DNA of 64,000 nt from Edaphochlamys debaryana (lineage: Eukaryota; Chlorophyta; Chlorophyceae; Chlamydomonadales), in contig JAEHOE010000100.1 in NCBI GenBank assembly GCA_016858145.1, positions 1-64,000 of the forward strand, given 5' to 3'. Positions 12,346 to 23,387 of the stretch are shown piece after piece. The position numbers were made by a program, and so were the translations under genes. Positions within the stretch are counted from its first letter, which is position 1, and the number at the start of each line of letters is the position of its first letter. The notes beneath the pieces are model-generated. The model saw only the letters and a list, made by a program, of their open reading frames with translations, did no database searches and was not told the DNA's origin.

Positions 12346-12926
12346 GGAAGAAACGAATGAGGACACATGGCATGAGCTGTGGCCTGGTCTGGCCAGCTCG
12401 GGAATCTGCTGCCGAGGACCTCCCGGTGGGACATTGCGTGGGACACCCTGGTAGACGGGCATTCCTGAGGAAGAGTTGCCCGGACTGGGGCCTTGGAGGG
12501 AGGAGGGCATAGCCCAGCCTTGGGGCCAATAGCGGCCTCGGCCAGGTGGCCATGGTGGTGTGCTCTGTTCGCTTCAAGGCGCTCACTTTTAGGCCCCTGG
12601 GCGCTGTTGCTGGAGAAGTCGTAAATGAAGGAGATGCAACGTTCAGGAGGCTGGAGGGACCTTTAAGGCTACCTGGGTTGATGGGAGCGTGTCAGACCTC
12701 GGACGTACCCGGAGGAGATGTACCGTTTGTAAGGCTGGAAGGGCCTGCCCGCCTTCAAGGCCACCGCCACCGCTCTCATGCGTCGCGGGTTGATGGTGAG
12801 CAGGAGCGTGTCAGACGTACCCGCGCGCCAACCCTACCCCTAGGCGGGGCCCCTGACCATTCCTGGCTGGCATTCTTGCGCATAGCCCCACAAACTTCGA
12901 AGCCTCAAGCAACAGAGCTCCTCATA

Positions 12927-13321
12927 ATGTCTCAGCCACAGGAGTCACAGCCGAAGCCACCCGTGCCGCAGAAGAAATCGAGCAAGGGCCTGCTTGGCGT
13001 CATCGACGCCGTGGCGAGCACGATAGAAAGTGGCGTCGGCGTAGTGAGTTGTTCGCGCGGTCGCGGAGCGCCCCGGGTAACACTTGAGCAAGGATTCCCG
13101 CACGCAGTCGCGACTTTTGCCCTAGCCCGGACCCCACGTCCAGCTCCGTGCATTTGTCCATACAGCTTAACCTGAGACCCACAACACCGCAGGCTTTCGA
13201 TATGACCGGCCGGGCGGTCAACAAAATAAGCGACGTCACTGTCAGCGCTGGAAAGGCTACAATTGGCGTTGCAGGAAAGACGGTGGATAAGACCGTCGAG
13301 CATGTGGTGAAGGGCAAATAA
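12927..13321 (+). CDS. Small unrecognised protein, family member 1
   Basis: Two exons, 12927-13043 and 13193-13321 (TAA), give 81 residues. I do not recognise the family. Residues 20-39 carry KGLLGVIDAVASTIESGVGV. The second exon is a run of small and charged residues that looks like amphipathic helix (AFDMTGRAVNK, then GKTVDKTVEHVVKGK). There is no signal peptide or membrane segment. The same two-exon design, with the intron at the same place right after the VASTIE motif, recurs at 19961-20336 and 22357-22688, which is the main evidence that this is a real gene. It sits in the spacer of the GT90 inverted repeat. A TGTAA lies at 13824-13828. Confidence 0.75.
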
Positions 13322-14454
13322 TAGAAGATTCGTCTTGCCGGAGACCACTTCGGCGCTCACGCCGGCGGGGGTAACGCATGCATAGCATTGCATTGCGACG
13401 GATTGCAGCTTAGGGTGGGCGTGAAGGGTACGAGCAACACATTGCGTTTGACTGGCGACGGACGTGTGTGGGGGGGCTGGGGGGGACTCGAGCGTAGGCA
13501 CGCCGGCACGCGAGGACATACATAGCCGCTGACATACAAGGGGGTCCCGAGGGACGCGTGTGTTGGAGGGGCGGGGCACGGTGGCACGTGGTGACGCGGG
13601 GCGGCGGGAAAGGGCCCCGACAATGCCGATGTTCTAGCCTGCGTGTGGCGTGGTGCGCCCAGGTCTTTGTTTTTTACATTCGGACACGATGCAAGGGGGT
13701 GCAGAGGCGCGGGGAACCCTGACAACAGGGGCCCGTGTAGCAAGATCGAAGTTCAGGTCTGTGGGTGGTGACGGTTGCATCTGGGGCAGAGAGGCAGGCC
13801 ATTCAGCGCGCACTGCCTATGCTTGTAAGCATAGGAGATAGAGCATGTGCCCCGTCGGCCTATAGCGTATTAATACGGATACGGCATCATTTTGCCATAT
13901 TGATACGGCATGCGGCCAGGGGACCAGCCGGGCAGCCGGGGGCCGAGGTTGGGGGGTGGGGTGCGTAGGTCTCGGCACGGGGCATCAGAGGGCACCGGCT
14001 GCAACCAGGGCAAACACTGCAACAGTGCAACAAGTCACTTCTTGTCAACTCGCTTGACACAACAGTCACGACTCCGCATTCCGCGGTTGAGCGGATGGCC
14101 CGCGATGTATGGCCCACATGGGTCGGAGGGCGTGCGCTTGTGAAGCCAGCGCCGTATTTTTGCCGTATTAAGCAAGCCGTATTAGCAAGCCGGGGGCCGT
14201 ATTACGTACTAGTACGCGTATTGGCAGCGGGGGCTGCCGTATTGTGCATCCCTGGCCTAAAGCGGCCTTCGCCTACCTTTCTATCCCGCGCAAGCCGCAA
14301 CGCCTCTTAACGTCCCGCCGGGAGGCCCCAGCGGCAGCCTGTGTCCACTGTCCAGTGTCCTCTTCAACGCGCCTTCTATGCCCACACCTCAACAGGGGTG
14401 GCCCCGTCCCACACGGCCCCGAGACCTGAGTCTGCAGCTACGCATGCGCTCATT
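13322..14454. other. Gene-free spacer of the inverted repeat, with GCCGTATT elements
   Basis: No coding sequence is supported here. The stretch holds scattered short elements built on GCCGTATT or TACGGCAT (about 13865-13912 and 14150-14242), some in inverted orientation, and is locally more AT-rich than its surroundings. It includes the 3' flank of the small gene. Confidence 0.5.
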
Positions 14455-15540
14455 CGTGGCGGCAGCCAGCTCCCCACCAGCCGTGCCGCCCGCAGTCAGG
14501 GGCCTCGACCCAACCCAACAAGCAGGTTCAGGAGCTCCGCATGAGCACCCGCCTCAGAGCACCCCTCAGCTCCCCTCTCCCTCCGGCTTCCCTCCGGCTC
14601 TCGCTGCTGCCCTTGACCCCATGAAGGACCCCAGCCCTCCCGCGCTGGCACCATCGCACCCCTGCCCACTGCGGTCCGCCCTCCGTCCGCCTGTCGGCCT
14701 GCGCCTATCGGCCTGCGCCTATCGGCCTCCGGCCACCGAGGCAGCGCTCCAGTGCTCAGTCCCAGAACTCCATGTGCTGTGGGTGGGCGAGGGAGGAGGA
14801 GAGATTGGACGCTGGTGCAGCAACCAGGTATAGACAGAGGACACTAGTGCTGACAAAACCCGCACGCTCCGCTAGGGCCAGAACTGGGAGACCAACAAGC
14901 CCCCCACACCCTTGCAAGGAGCAGCAACCGGTGTGTGCTAACCTGCAGTCGCTTCTTCTCCAGCTCCTTGTCCCCCTCCGCCCGCATGTACTCCTCCAGG
15001 GGCGTCCAGTGGCGGTACGTGCGCCCCGCATCGGGGCCCACCTTGTACCTCAGGAGGCCCGACAGCTCCTGACGTGGGGGCCGAGGGGGAAGGAAGGGGG
15101 GTTAGTGCGGTGAAGTCGAGGGGCCCTCAGCGGCTTCGCCCCGTGCCCTTTCCCCCCTCCACGCAAACCTTGAGCAGCGTGAGCCAGTAGCACATGAGCG
15201 CCCGCCTGTGCAGGTACTGCAGCGCCAACCGCTGCGCACTGGCCGCGATCTGTGCTGCCTCGTCGTCGTGATCAGCCGCCCAGGCCAGGGCGTCGGCGGT
15301 CTCCTCGGGAAAGAGGAAGGGCGTGGGGCAGGAGAGAAAGGGCCTTGGACATTCTAGCCCACAACTAGTGACGTCCGCCGCCCTATCAACAGCTCTTCCA
15401 CGCATTCGCCGCACCTCCGGCCTCTTCTTCCAGAAGGGGATGTAGTGTTTGTAGGGCTGCAGCAGGTGGTGGAAGAACGCGCGGTAGCCTGGGAGGGGAA
15501 GGGAGGATCGGTGGCATAGGTGGGCACAGGAGACAGCTCA
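14455..15540. repeat. Right arm of the inverted repeat (partner 11250-12345)
   Basis: The reverse complement of the left arm, covering the last five exons of GT90 copy 2 and its 3' flank. In the exon at 15169-15303 and its flanks the two arms differ by only a base or two over ~280 bp. Confidence 0.85.
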
Positions 15541-18500
15541 ACGTCCCAAGCACCGACCCATCTCCCCGCCCACCCACCGCTCTCCTCCTTGACCACGGCG
15601 CTCCCCAGCACCAGCAGCTGCTCCAGCCGCGAGGAGCAGCTCTGGCCGTCCAGGTGCAGGAGGTACTTGTGGGAGGCGTGGTGGAGCATGTCCTTCTTGG
15701 GCTGGGCGGGAGGGAGGGGCGGACGAGTGAGGGAGGGGGCGGCCGCAATGCTGCATGAGACACTGCAGACCGAGCGGATGCCGGGCCGGGCTCACCCCAA
15801 GCAGGCGAAGCCGCCCTCTCCCACAAGACACCTGCACCCCACCCTAGTCTGCTCGAAGTGCCAAGGAGTTCGGTCTGCCCAAGCCAAGCACCACAGGACC
15901 CCACGGCACCCGCCAGTCGCCCTGCTCCCACGCCTCTGGCCCTCGGGCCCCCGCCCCTACCCGCTCTCCCGCCTGGTCGGACCATCCTCCCATCTAAGCC
16001 CTGAGCCCCAAGCCCCACCCACTTGAGCCCCGCTCCGGGCCCCACCTGCTGCTCCCCAAACTCCACCCCTCGAGCCCCGTTCCCCGGCCCCCGCCTGTGC
16101 GGACCATCACCCCATCCATCCAAGCCCCGACCCCAAACTACCCTCCTCGAACCCCGTTCCACGCACCTGTTGCGCAGTGTCCAGCGGCAGCCCCTCCCTC
16201 TATGCCTACCCAGGCCATTTCCACCCCCTGTCGTCCCTGCACCTGCCCCCAGGCCCCCACCTGCTGAGCCACGTCCAGCAGCAGTCCCTGCTGCCGGGCT
16301 GCCGGCACGTACTCCCCCATGTAGTGCCGCCGTACCCAGCAGGACGCGACACTGGCAGACACGGGCCTGGGGCAGGTTGGCAGGCGAGGGGGGGGGGGCA
16401 TAGGGGCAGGCGTAATGGGCGGAGGTGAAGCGGGGTCAGGCAAGGAAGGGGACACGGGTGCGCAAGGGCGGGCCCAAGAGGGAGCCAGGCGGCGCAGGAG
16501 GGATGCGGGGAGGTCAAGGGGGGAAAGCTCGCTGGGGCCTATCCTCAGCAAGTCAGATGCTATGGCAATGCAGGGGTGGGGTGAGGGGGTGCAGGGGCTC
16601 CTGCTCGCCCGCCTCCTACCCATATGCTCCCTCCTAATCGGTTTTGGCCGGCGCCCCCCACCGCCCCCTCCTGCCCGGGCTCGGGCCCGCAGCCCCCCCC
16701 CTCCTCCCCCCCTCCCCCCTGGTGGCGGCCAGGCACCCACCTGCAGATGCCCTGCCCCCCCAGGCCCTCCCGCTGCAGCGGGGGGAGGCCCAGGGGCACG
16801 TGCCGGTGGTAGGGGGAGAACCTTGGGGGGGGGGTGGGGTGATAGGGGCAAGGGGGGGGGGGTCGAAGGGAAGGGCCGGCTTGGGTCGGGTTAGGAACAC
16901 GCATGGCCGCGGCCATGTGGGTCGGGTCCGCTGGGAGGGACGTGCAGGGCAAAGGTAGGTTGGAACACTCCATGCGCTCTTGCGGGGACCAAGCTAAGGC
17001 GAGGCTCAAGTCACAAGCATGCTACATCCACGGCCATGTGGGTCGGGGCACGTCGGGCACAGGCGGGCTGGAGCCCTCCATGCGTTCTTACGGGCCCGGG
17101 TCAGATGCCGTACCCAACGCAACACCAGCACTGACCCAATCCGCATCCCGCCCCCTCCCTCAAAAGTCACAACCCTCCCCCCACACACACACACCTGCCG
17201 AACAGGACCGCGGTATTGTTGGCCCAGGGCCACACCGCCCCCTTGCCCCACCCCCCGGGCCCCACCTGCCAAACAGCGATGCGTTCTTCCGCGCCCAGGG
17301 CCGCACCGCGTTGAACTCCGCGGCCCTCTCCAGCAGGGAGGTGGTGAAGTTGCGCGTGAAGAAGTGGATCTGGGGCGGGGAGAGGGGGCGGGGGCAGGGG
17401 CGGGGGCGAGAGAGGGGTGTGGGCGACCAAGCTTTGCGCGGTGGGGGGTGGGAGCGGCGTGGGGGTGGCAGGGACGACGGGGGGTTGCGCATTTGGGCCC
17501 TTGTGGAGAAGTGGAAGGCAAGGCGGTGTGATAATGCGGCATAGGTGTCAGCCGCCATGCCGGCCAGCCACCAGCCACCAGCCGCCTGTCCGCACCAGCA
17601 CGCATGCGACCGCGCTGCACACTCGCCCCCCCCCCTCCCTCTCCCGCCCAGCCCCTCGGCCGCGGGCTCACGTCCGGCGCCAGGATGTCCGCGAACCCGT
17701 CTGCCTTGCAGAACCTGGGGGCCAGTCGGGGGGAAGGGGCCAGGGCGTGGGTTCCCGCATGGGAAGGGCGCATCGTATAAGCCAGGCCTGGCCTGGGGAG
17801 CCTGGGCACCGTATGGGGGTAAAGGCGCGGCACGAAAACGCAGGTGTCGAGCTGAGGGGTTGCGGCTGTCGCGTGTGGTTGGGGGTTAGAGGGGCACAGT
17901 GAGCCGCGGCCGCCGCACGGTCTGCGATTCCATGGCCTTGTGCCGCTGGAACCGGGGTGGGCCCGGAGCCCGAGGGTCCGTCGAGGGCTTCCATGGGGGG
18001 TGGCGTGCTTTGGTCCTCCTCAGAGGGCTGGCATGGGGCCAGGCATGGAGTCCGCGAGGGTCGAGCTAGCGGGATTGGCGGTCCCTGTCCCCCGCTGCAC
18101 GCACTCAACCGGCCGTCCGCAGCAAGCGGCGAGGAAGGTGCAGGGGGGCAAAGCAGGCGGACAGGGGTCTTCGTCCAAAGGGGAGCGGGTGTGCGGCCCA
18201 CCTGATGACGGGGGGAACGCCCGGGGGCTTCGACTTCTTGCGCTCATCCTCTTCCGCCCCGAGCAGCACGGAAGGCTCATCGGTCGTAGAAACGAAGAAC
18301 TCCACGTCTGGGATCGCTGCTCCAAAGGTCTTGGAGAGCGCTTCAAAGAGGGCTAGGTGCGCCACGACCAGCAGCTGCGGTTGAGACGTGCGGATGGAAT
18401 CGTGGGGTGGAGGGCGGAATCGTGGGGTGGATCGCAAAATGGTCGTGTCTGCCAAACCCAGCACGCATGCCGGGTGACCCCCCCCCCCCGGCCCCCCAGT

Positions 18501-18914
18501 CCGGCCACGCACCTTGTAGTGAAGAATGTGGTTCCATACCGATGTGTCGGTGGTAATGAAGGGCTTCCCGCCGACGAAGGCTATGCCTACACCCCTTATC
18601 CACCAGGCGCTCTTGGCGTAATGCTTCGCCGTGTAGTTCATCAGCGGGGCCGTGATGCCCGACGCACGCCAGTGCTTGAGGTCATCCTCTATCGTCTTGT
18701 ATAAGGCGCTGAAGTTGCCCGTTGAGCAATACTCTGCGTTGGCTGTTTGCTCGGGTAATTGCTGCAGAAGCCGGTGCGAGCGTCCTCCCTCTCGGCCTCT
18801 ATTTGCAATCGTGTTATTGGTGTCAAGAGATGATAGCAAAAATGGTGTCGTCAGGCCTGCGAGAGCCGCTCTTGCGACACACATTGCGACGAGGAGCACC
18901 CTCGCGAACGCCAT
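14756..18914 (-). CDS. GT90/CAP10-domain glycosyltransferase, copy 2
   Basis: Eleven exons, listed 5' to 3' on the minus strand, give 462 residues: 18513-18914, 18202-18374, 17672-17714, 17266-17369, 16741-16821, 16261-16366, 15578-15701, 15415-15488, 15169-15303, 14943-15068, 14756-14776. It begins with a hydrophobic leader (MAFARVLLVAMCVARAALAG) and ends with the same CAP10 core as copy 1 (HKYLLHLDGQSCSSRLEQLL). The first ~300 residues are clearly homologous to copy 1 but much changed; for example the VANPELYACSVRKHY region of copy 1 reads PVSASVASCWVRRHY here. Two structural differences stand out. An extra intron (17715-18201) interrupts the sequence just before FCKADGFADI, and the next intron is shifted by 2 nt relative to copy 1. 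The role should match copy 1: a lumenal glycosyltransferase of unknown acceptor. Confidence 0.82.
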
Positions 18915-19960
18915 ATCGGTGGGTTCACATCTCTATGCTCTGTTCACAAGGTAAGTGTTGTGACGCTTTGCCTGTGGGCAACATGGCAGCCGCCTCAATG
19001 CCATCGAGGTCAGTGACAGATGGGGACAGCGGGCCCCGCAGCTGAGGGCACTGCGGCCACCCCCATGCACGTGGCTATAAACCGCATGGCGAGGCAAGCC
19101 CGATTGCCGAGGCAGGGGCGGTGGGGGCGGGGCAGAGGGCGTCAGAGGGGTTGGGGTCCTTGGGGTTCCCAGCCACGTTCCTGCGTCTCCTTGGAACCCC
19201 CGCTTGCGCCCCCCCCCCGCCCCAAACCCCGCAGCCCCGCTCAACCCCAAAGTTGAACGGCCAGTGGGCTGTACGTGTACTGTACTGTACTGTACTGTAC
19301 TGTACGTCAGCGGTGGGCTCACAACTGTCACAAGACACAGCTGTCCTCCCATTCGCATTGCTCTGCGGCACTCACAGTACTGTGTGGTCCGTGTAGAGCA
19401 TGGCACTGCCAGGAACCTTGCTAGCTCCCCGCTGGCACCAAGGGGACTTACAGCCTCACCCCTTCCCTCTCCTCTAAGGAAGCCCATGCAAGATGCCCCA
19501 GCCATAGTTCTGGAACTCTGACTTGCCTGAGTCTCAGCACATCAACCCCCAACCCCCAACCCCATCCCCCTCCATCCCCACACCCGCCCACCGGCCCCTC
19601 CCAGCCTTCGTGGCATCAATCGCACAGCTGTCCCCTCACTACTGCCATGAGAGGCTGGTCAGCGTTACTGCAGTGCAACATTACGGGCACCTTGCCGAGG
19701 CATGCAGCCATCCCCATCCAACCCGCCGCAAACAGGCGCCCGGCCTCCTGCGGGAACCACGCCTTTCAAGCCATCCATATTCGCCAAACGCTTCATTGGA
19801 AGGTGAACACAACACTTGATGCTGTGTGACAAGTGTGCGCCGTGCTTACACCCCAAGATCACCCCCCACACCGCCCCAGCGCCTCCCAGCGGGCGGGAAG
19901 GCTACCCGCCATCACACACGTCCAGACACGCCGGTGCACACCAGCTACCACCGGAAGCTC
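18915..19960. other. Upstream region of GT90 copy 2, no gene seen
   Basis: Promoter and 5' flank of the minus-strand GT90 gene, followed by the 3' flank of the small gene. A TGTAC repeat lies at 19276-19305. The open frames here are short and C-rich, with no recognisable domain. Confidence 0.5.
19276..19305. repeat. (TGTAC)6 microsatellite
   Basis: Six perfect TGTAC units, flanked by GTACG on both sides. Each unit contains the self-complementary GTAC, so both strands carry the same motif and a hairpin is possible. Confidence 0.9.
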
Positions 19961-20336
19961 TCACTTCTTGTGCTCCTCCTTGGGTGCATCGCTCTTCAGC
20001 CCGAGCGCCTGGCCCGCCGCGCCGACGACTCCGCCATGGCTTAAATGCTCCGCATATTTGTCAACAGTCTCGCCACCCGAGCGGCAAGCGGCCTTTCCAA
20101 CGCTGGCCACAACATCCTCCGCCTTGCCGGCGGCCTTCCCTGTAGCGTCAAGGCCCTGCGTACATGTGGACGGTTACGCGAGGAGGCCGCGAGGGATACC
20201 AATGACACAGCCTCAGTTCAAGACGAGAGCTGACGCTCACCACTCCGAGTCCGCCCTCGATGGTGCTCGCCACTACGTCAATGCCGTGGCCGATTTTGCC
20301 GAGTAGGGACGTAGGCTTCTTCTCCTCGTGAGCCAT
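19961..20336 (-). CDS. Small unrecognised protein, family member 2
   Basis: Two minus-strand exons, 20241-20336 and 19961-20155 (TGA), give 96 residues. The N-terminal exon reads MAHEEKKPTSLLGKIGHGID and continues VVASTIEGGLGV, matching members 1 and 3. The second exon begins GLDATGKAAGKAEDVVASVG and contains GGETVDKYAEHL, parallel to GKTVDKTVEHV in member 1. It then adds ~25 residues ending KEEHKK. The composition (Ala, Gly, Lys, Glu) and periodicity suggest amphipathic helices that might bind membranes or lipid. This is inference only, and I know of no named family. Confidence 0.72.
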
Positions 20337-22356
20337 GTTGAGGGGCGGGGAGCTACTTCAAAGGACGTCGTGAATATGGAGTATCGATGGCTCGCGCTCA
20401 TACATATGGCCTTACACCGTACGTCACCTTTCTACGAGTGGGAACGTTCCCGTAGCCCCCCGACCTGCATCGCCCATAGTACGCACTAACTGCTCCATAT
20501 GGCTGACTCGCCATGCTGTTCCCCTGAGCCCCCCGCGGCCCCCCATGGGGCTGTCGGGGCTATGCCTCGGTCTCCGTACCTACCCCGCGCTCAACCGCGC
20601 CGCCCGCGGCCTCCCCGCGGGGTGCCCCGACGGCCCCAGGCACGCAGTCCCAAGCAGGGGTGTCCCTGGTCCCAAGCTAGGTGTTACTAGGTGCCCCAAC
20701 CCGGCCCAACCCCCGTCATCTGAGGCCGCGACTCAACAGGCTCCAAAGCCGGGACCCCACGAGCACCCAACCCCAAGCGTGGGTTTGCCACGGCAGCCCC
20801 TACGAAGCCGTACTGCAGTCCCATGATACACGTGTGACGTGTCGGGCACTGAGCAGGGGGAAGGGGGCAAGGCGGGGCTGGGCGCGGGTTGGGCGACCGC
20901 CCTGCCCGGAGCCGAGGCCCCACCCCCGTCAGCCTGCAGAATGCCCCTCTCGCTCCGCAAGGGGCCAGGGGGTCACGGCCCGCCACACCTCCAGCACGTC
21001 CAGAGCACGCATGCCCTATGGGGACGGGTGGCCCACGTTGCGTGCGTTCAAGGGCACGTCAGAGCGCTGCCCAACGCATGACCAACGCACGGTCTCCACC
21101 TGGATAGATCTCATGCGCCTCCTGGCTGGCTGTCTCGGGCTCGCACTCTCCTGCGCTCTCGAACGCTCACTCACTCAGTAGCGCAACAGGGCAGCAGACT
21201 CCACAGGCACCCAAGCACGCCGCTCCTAGCGCCTGGCCCGGTGCTGGACCGCCCCACTGGGCTCTAGGCTCTCCAACCACGAGGTGGGGTTGTGGACCTA
21301 ACGTTCTATGCCTTGACAGATAGAGCTCTGGGCGCTGAGAAGCGGGGCTACACTCAAATAAATGGCGGGTGTGCAAGTCAGGGTTTGGGGGGTGGGGCGA
21401 GGACGGCTTCTTGGCACAACGTGTCAAGCTGAGTCTGTCTTCTCCGGAGACCCCAGACGCTGCGCAGGGATGCTCATGAGTCTCGGTGTCACCAGGGCAG
21501 ATCAGGGTTACGCTTGAGTGGAGCCCACCTCCATCGCGTCCCTTCTTCCTCAGTCATTAACGATAATATAGTTGCCCATATCGCTACCATGGCAAAACCT
21601 GGAAGCCTGCGTGTATACCACGATCGAGCGCCGTCTGTCATCCAATAGGGGAACCCCACCCCGAGTGCAGCAAGTAACCGAAAACATGCCGGACTGCCCC
21701 CCTCCTCCATCAGCTCAACACATCGGGTACATGGCTGCCCTTTCCGAGGCGGAAGCGTCCGGCAACGATGATGCTCACGCAAATCACTGGCTTATCAGCC
21801 CGCAGCCCTTGCCAAAACAAGGCAAGCCTCCGGGGCCGGGTCACCTGCTCTGCCGAAGGGCCCACCAACTGCATCCCCGCCAACCTGCACCCCACCTCCT
21901 GCCAACAACCAACAACGCAACGGGCCTTTATGATCAAGCCTCGGCATCCAAATGCACGCCTCGCATTTTGCTACGTTACGCTAGGATGAATTTTATGCAC
22001 GCAACTAGCTATGCGGTCGCCAGGGTGAACTCAACCCTCACCAGGCCCCACTGGCCACCGCCGCCACCTCCAGCCACAGGGCCGTAAACCAACGTTCCGC
22101 TTATGCGTCTTGCCGCGTACTTATGCCGTGAATACGAGGACAGACGGCCTGAAGTTAAGACACCGTGCCATGAGTTGGGCCAGGAATCTAGAGCCCCCAG
22201 AGGTGCACGCATGATCCCGCTCCTTTAGGGGCACCCCTAAGGCGCCGCCTAAGGCCGGAGTTGATATCCGAACCAACTGGGTGCCCTCACAGAACGTTTT
22301 ACACTCCGCGACCTTACGCACACAACGACGCAATCCCCTCTGGCCCTGCAGGCCCA
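20337..22356. other. Intergenic region, no gene supported
   Basis: About 2 kb of mixed composition, less GC-biased in places (21540-22010). No exon chain with a recognisable product was found on either strand. It should hold the promoter of small gene 2 and the 3' flank of small gene 3. Confidence 0.45.
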
Positions 22357-22688
22357 TCACCTGTCCGAGGTAGGGCGGACGAGCCCCACATCCTCCCCGT
22401 CAGCCTCGCCCTCCGGCACGTCTGGGCCGCGACTCCGAGTCCGCCGGAGCTTCACCATGGAAGCAGTCCGGTTGACGAAAGCCCCCGTGGCGTTGAGTCC
22501 CTGCGGACAACAGGCGCTGAGCGCCTCAGGCTTCTAGCCGACATGCAACGGGCGGCCACGCGAAGACAGCTCACCGCGCCCAGGCCGCTCTCGATGGTGC
22601 TCGCCACAGCATCCAGACCAAAGAGTGCCTTGCCAAGGAGGGATCGGCGCTTCGGCTGAAGCAGCTCGGACGCCTGCTCAGAAGACAT
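22357..22688 (-). CDS. Small unrecognised protein, family member 3 (diverged C-terminus)
   Basis: Exon 22575-22688 encodes 38 residues ending ALFGLDAVASTIESGLGA. It ends in a GTGAGC donor at the same place as in members 1 and 2. The best second exon is 22357-22500 (after CCGCAG), which begins GLNATGAFVNRTASMVKL, like GLDATGKAAGK in member 2. It then runs into an unrelated Arg/Glu-rich tail before TGA, giving 85 residues. The GKTVDK block of the other members is missing. A donor-like AG|GTGATG at 22358-22365 could mean another exon follows. This may be a decaying copy. Confidence 0.5.
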
Positions 22689-23387
22689 CTTCGCCTCAAA
22701 GCTACAACGAGAAGCGAGAAGCAAGGTAGCGGGCTTGTAGTGTTTGCTAATGCCAATTGTAAGGGTATAGCGGCACGCCTTGAGAGAAAGAGCCCGTTGC
22801 GGCACAACAGCTGATTCAAAATCAGGCGACGCACGGCGCTCGTCCAGGCCCGACCCCCGCGCTCCCGGCGCTCGCCTCGCCAAGGCGAGAGAGCATGCGA
22901 ACGACCAACAACCTGTTCACAGGCATGCCATGCTCCAGCTCGCTTGGAGCCAGCCCAGCACACGCCTGCCCCGGGCGCCCCCGTCCCCATTTGCCCATCC
23001 CTCCCCACCGGCCCGCCGCCGCCACGTCTTACTCCCCAGCGCAGAGCATCAATCGGCGCCCCTCGCTCCAATTCCAAGCGTCCGCTCAGCCTCAAGTGTC
23101 CGGTGCCTTGTCGGCCAAATCATCTGTCGGTGAACAATCCGGACAGCTCCCTTGCAGATGCAGCGCCCCGCACTGGCCCCCAACTTCATAACACTGGCGG
23201 CGCAGTGCCCACACTCGATATGTACGTAGGCAAGATAGCCCCCCTCCCGATGCGTTTGAAGCTGCCAGAGCCTACACTTTTCAGTGCATAATCAGAGCCA
23301 GATCCAACCATGAACGAAAGAGGTCCTGCTCCCTAGTCCCATGCGCGGCCCTTCCCCTCAACCGGCAACCGGACATTTCCCGAGGGC
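22689..23387. other. Intergenic region, no gene seen
   Basis: 5' flank of small gene 3 and 3' flank of the GT49 gene. There are only short frames without domain signals on either strand. Confidence 0.45.

Noticed and set aside
14772..15113. Identical 113-codon frames on opposite strands at 11688-12029 and 14772-15113
   Set aside because: They are antisense to the last exons of the two GT90 genes and identical only because the inverted repeat is.
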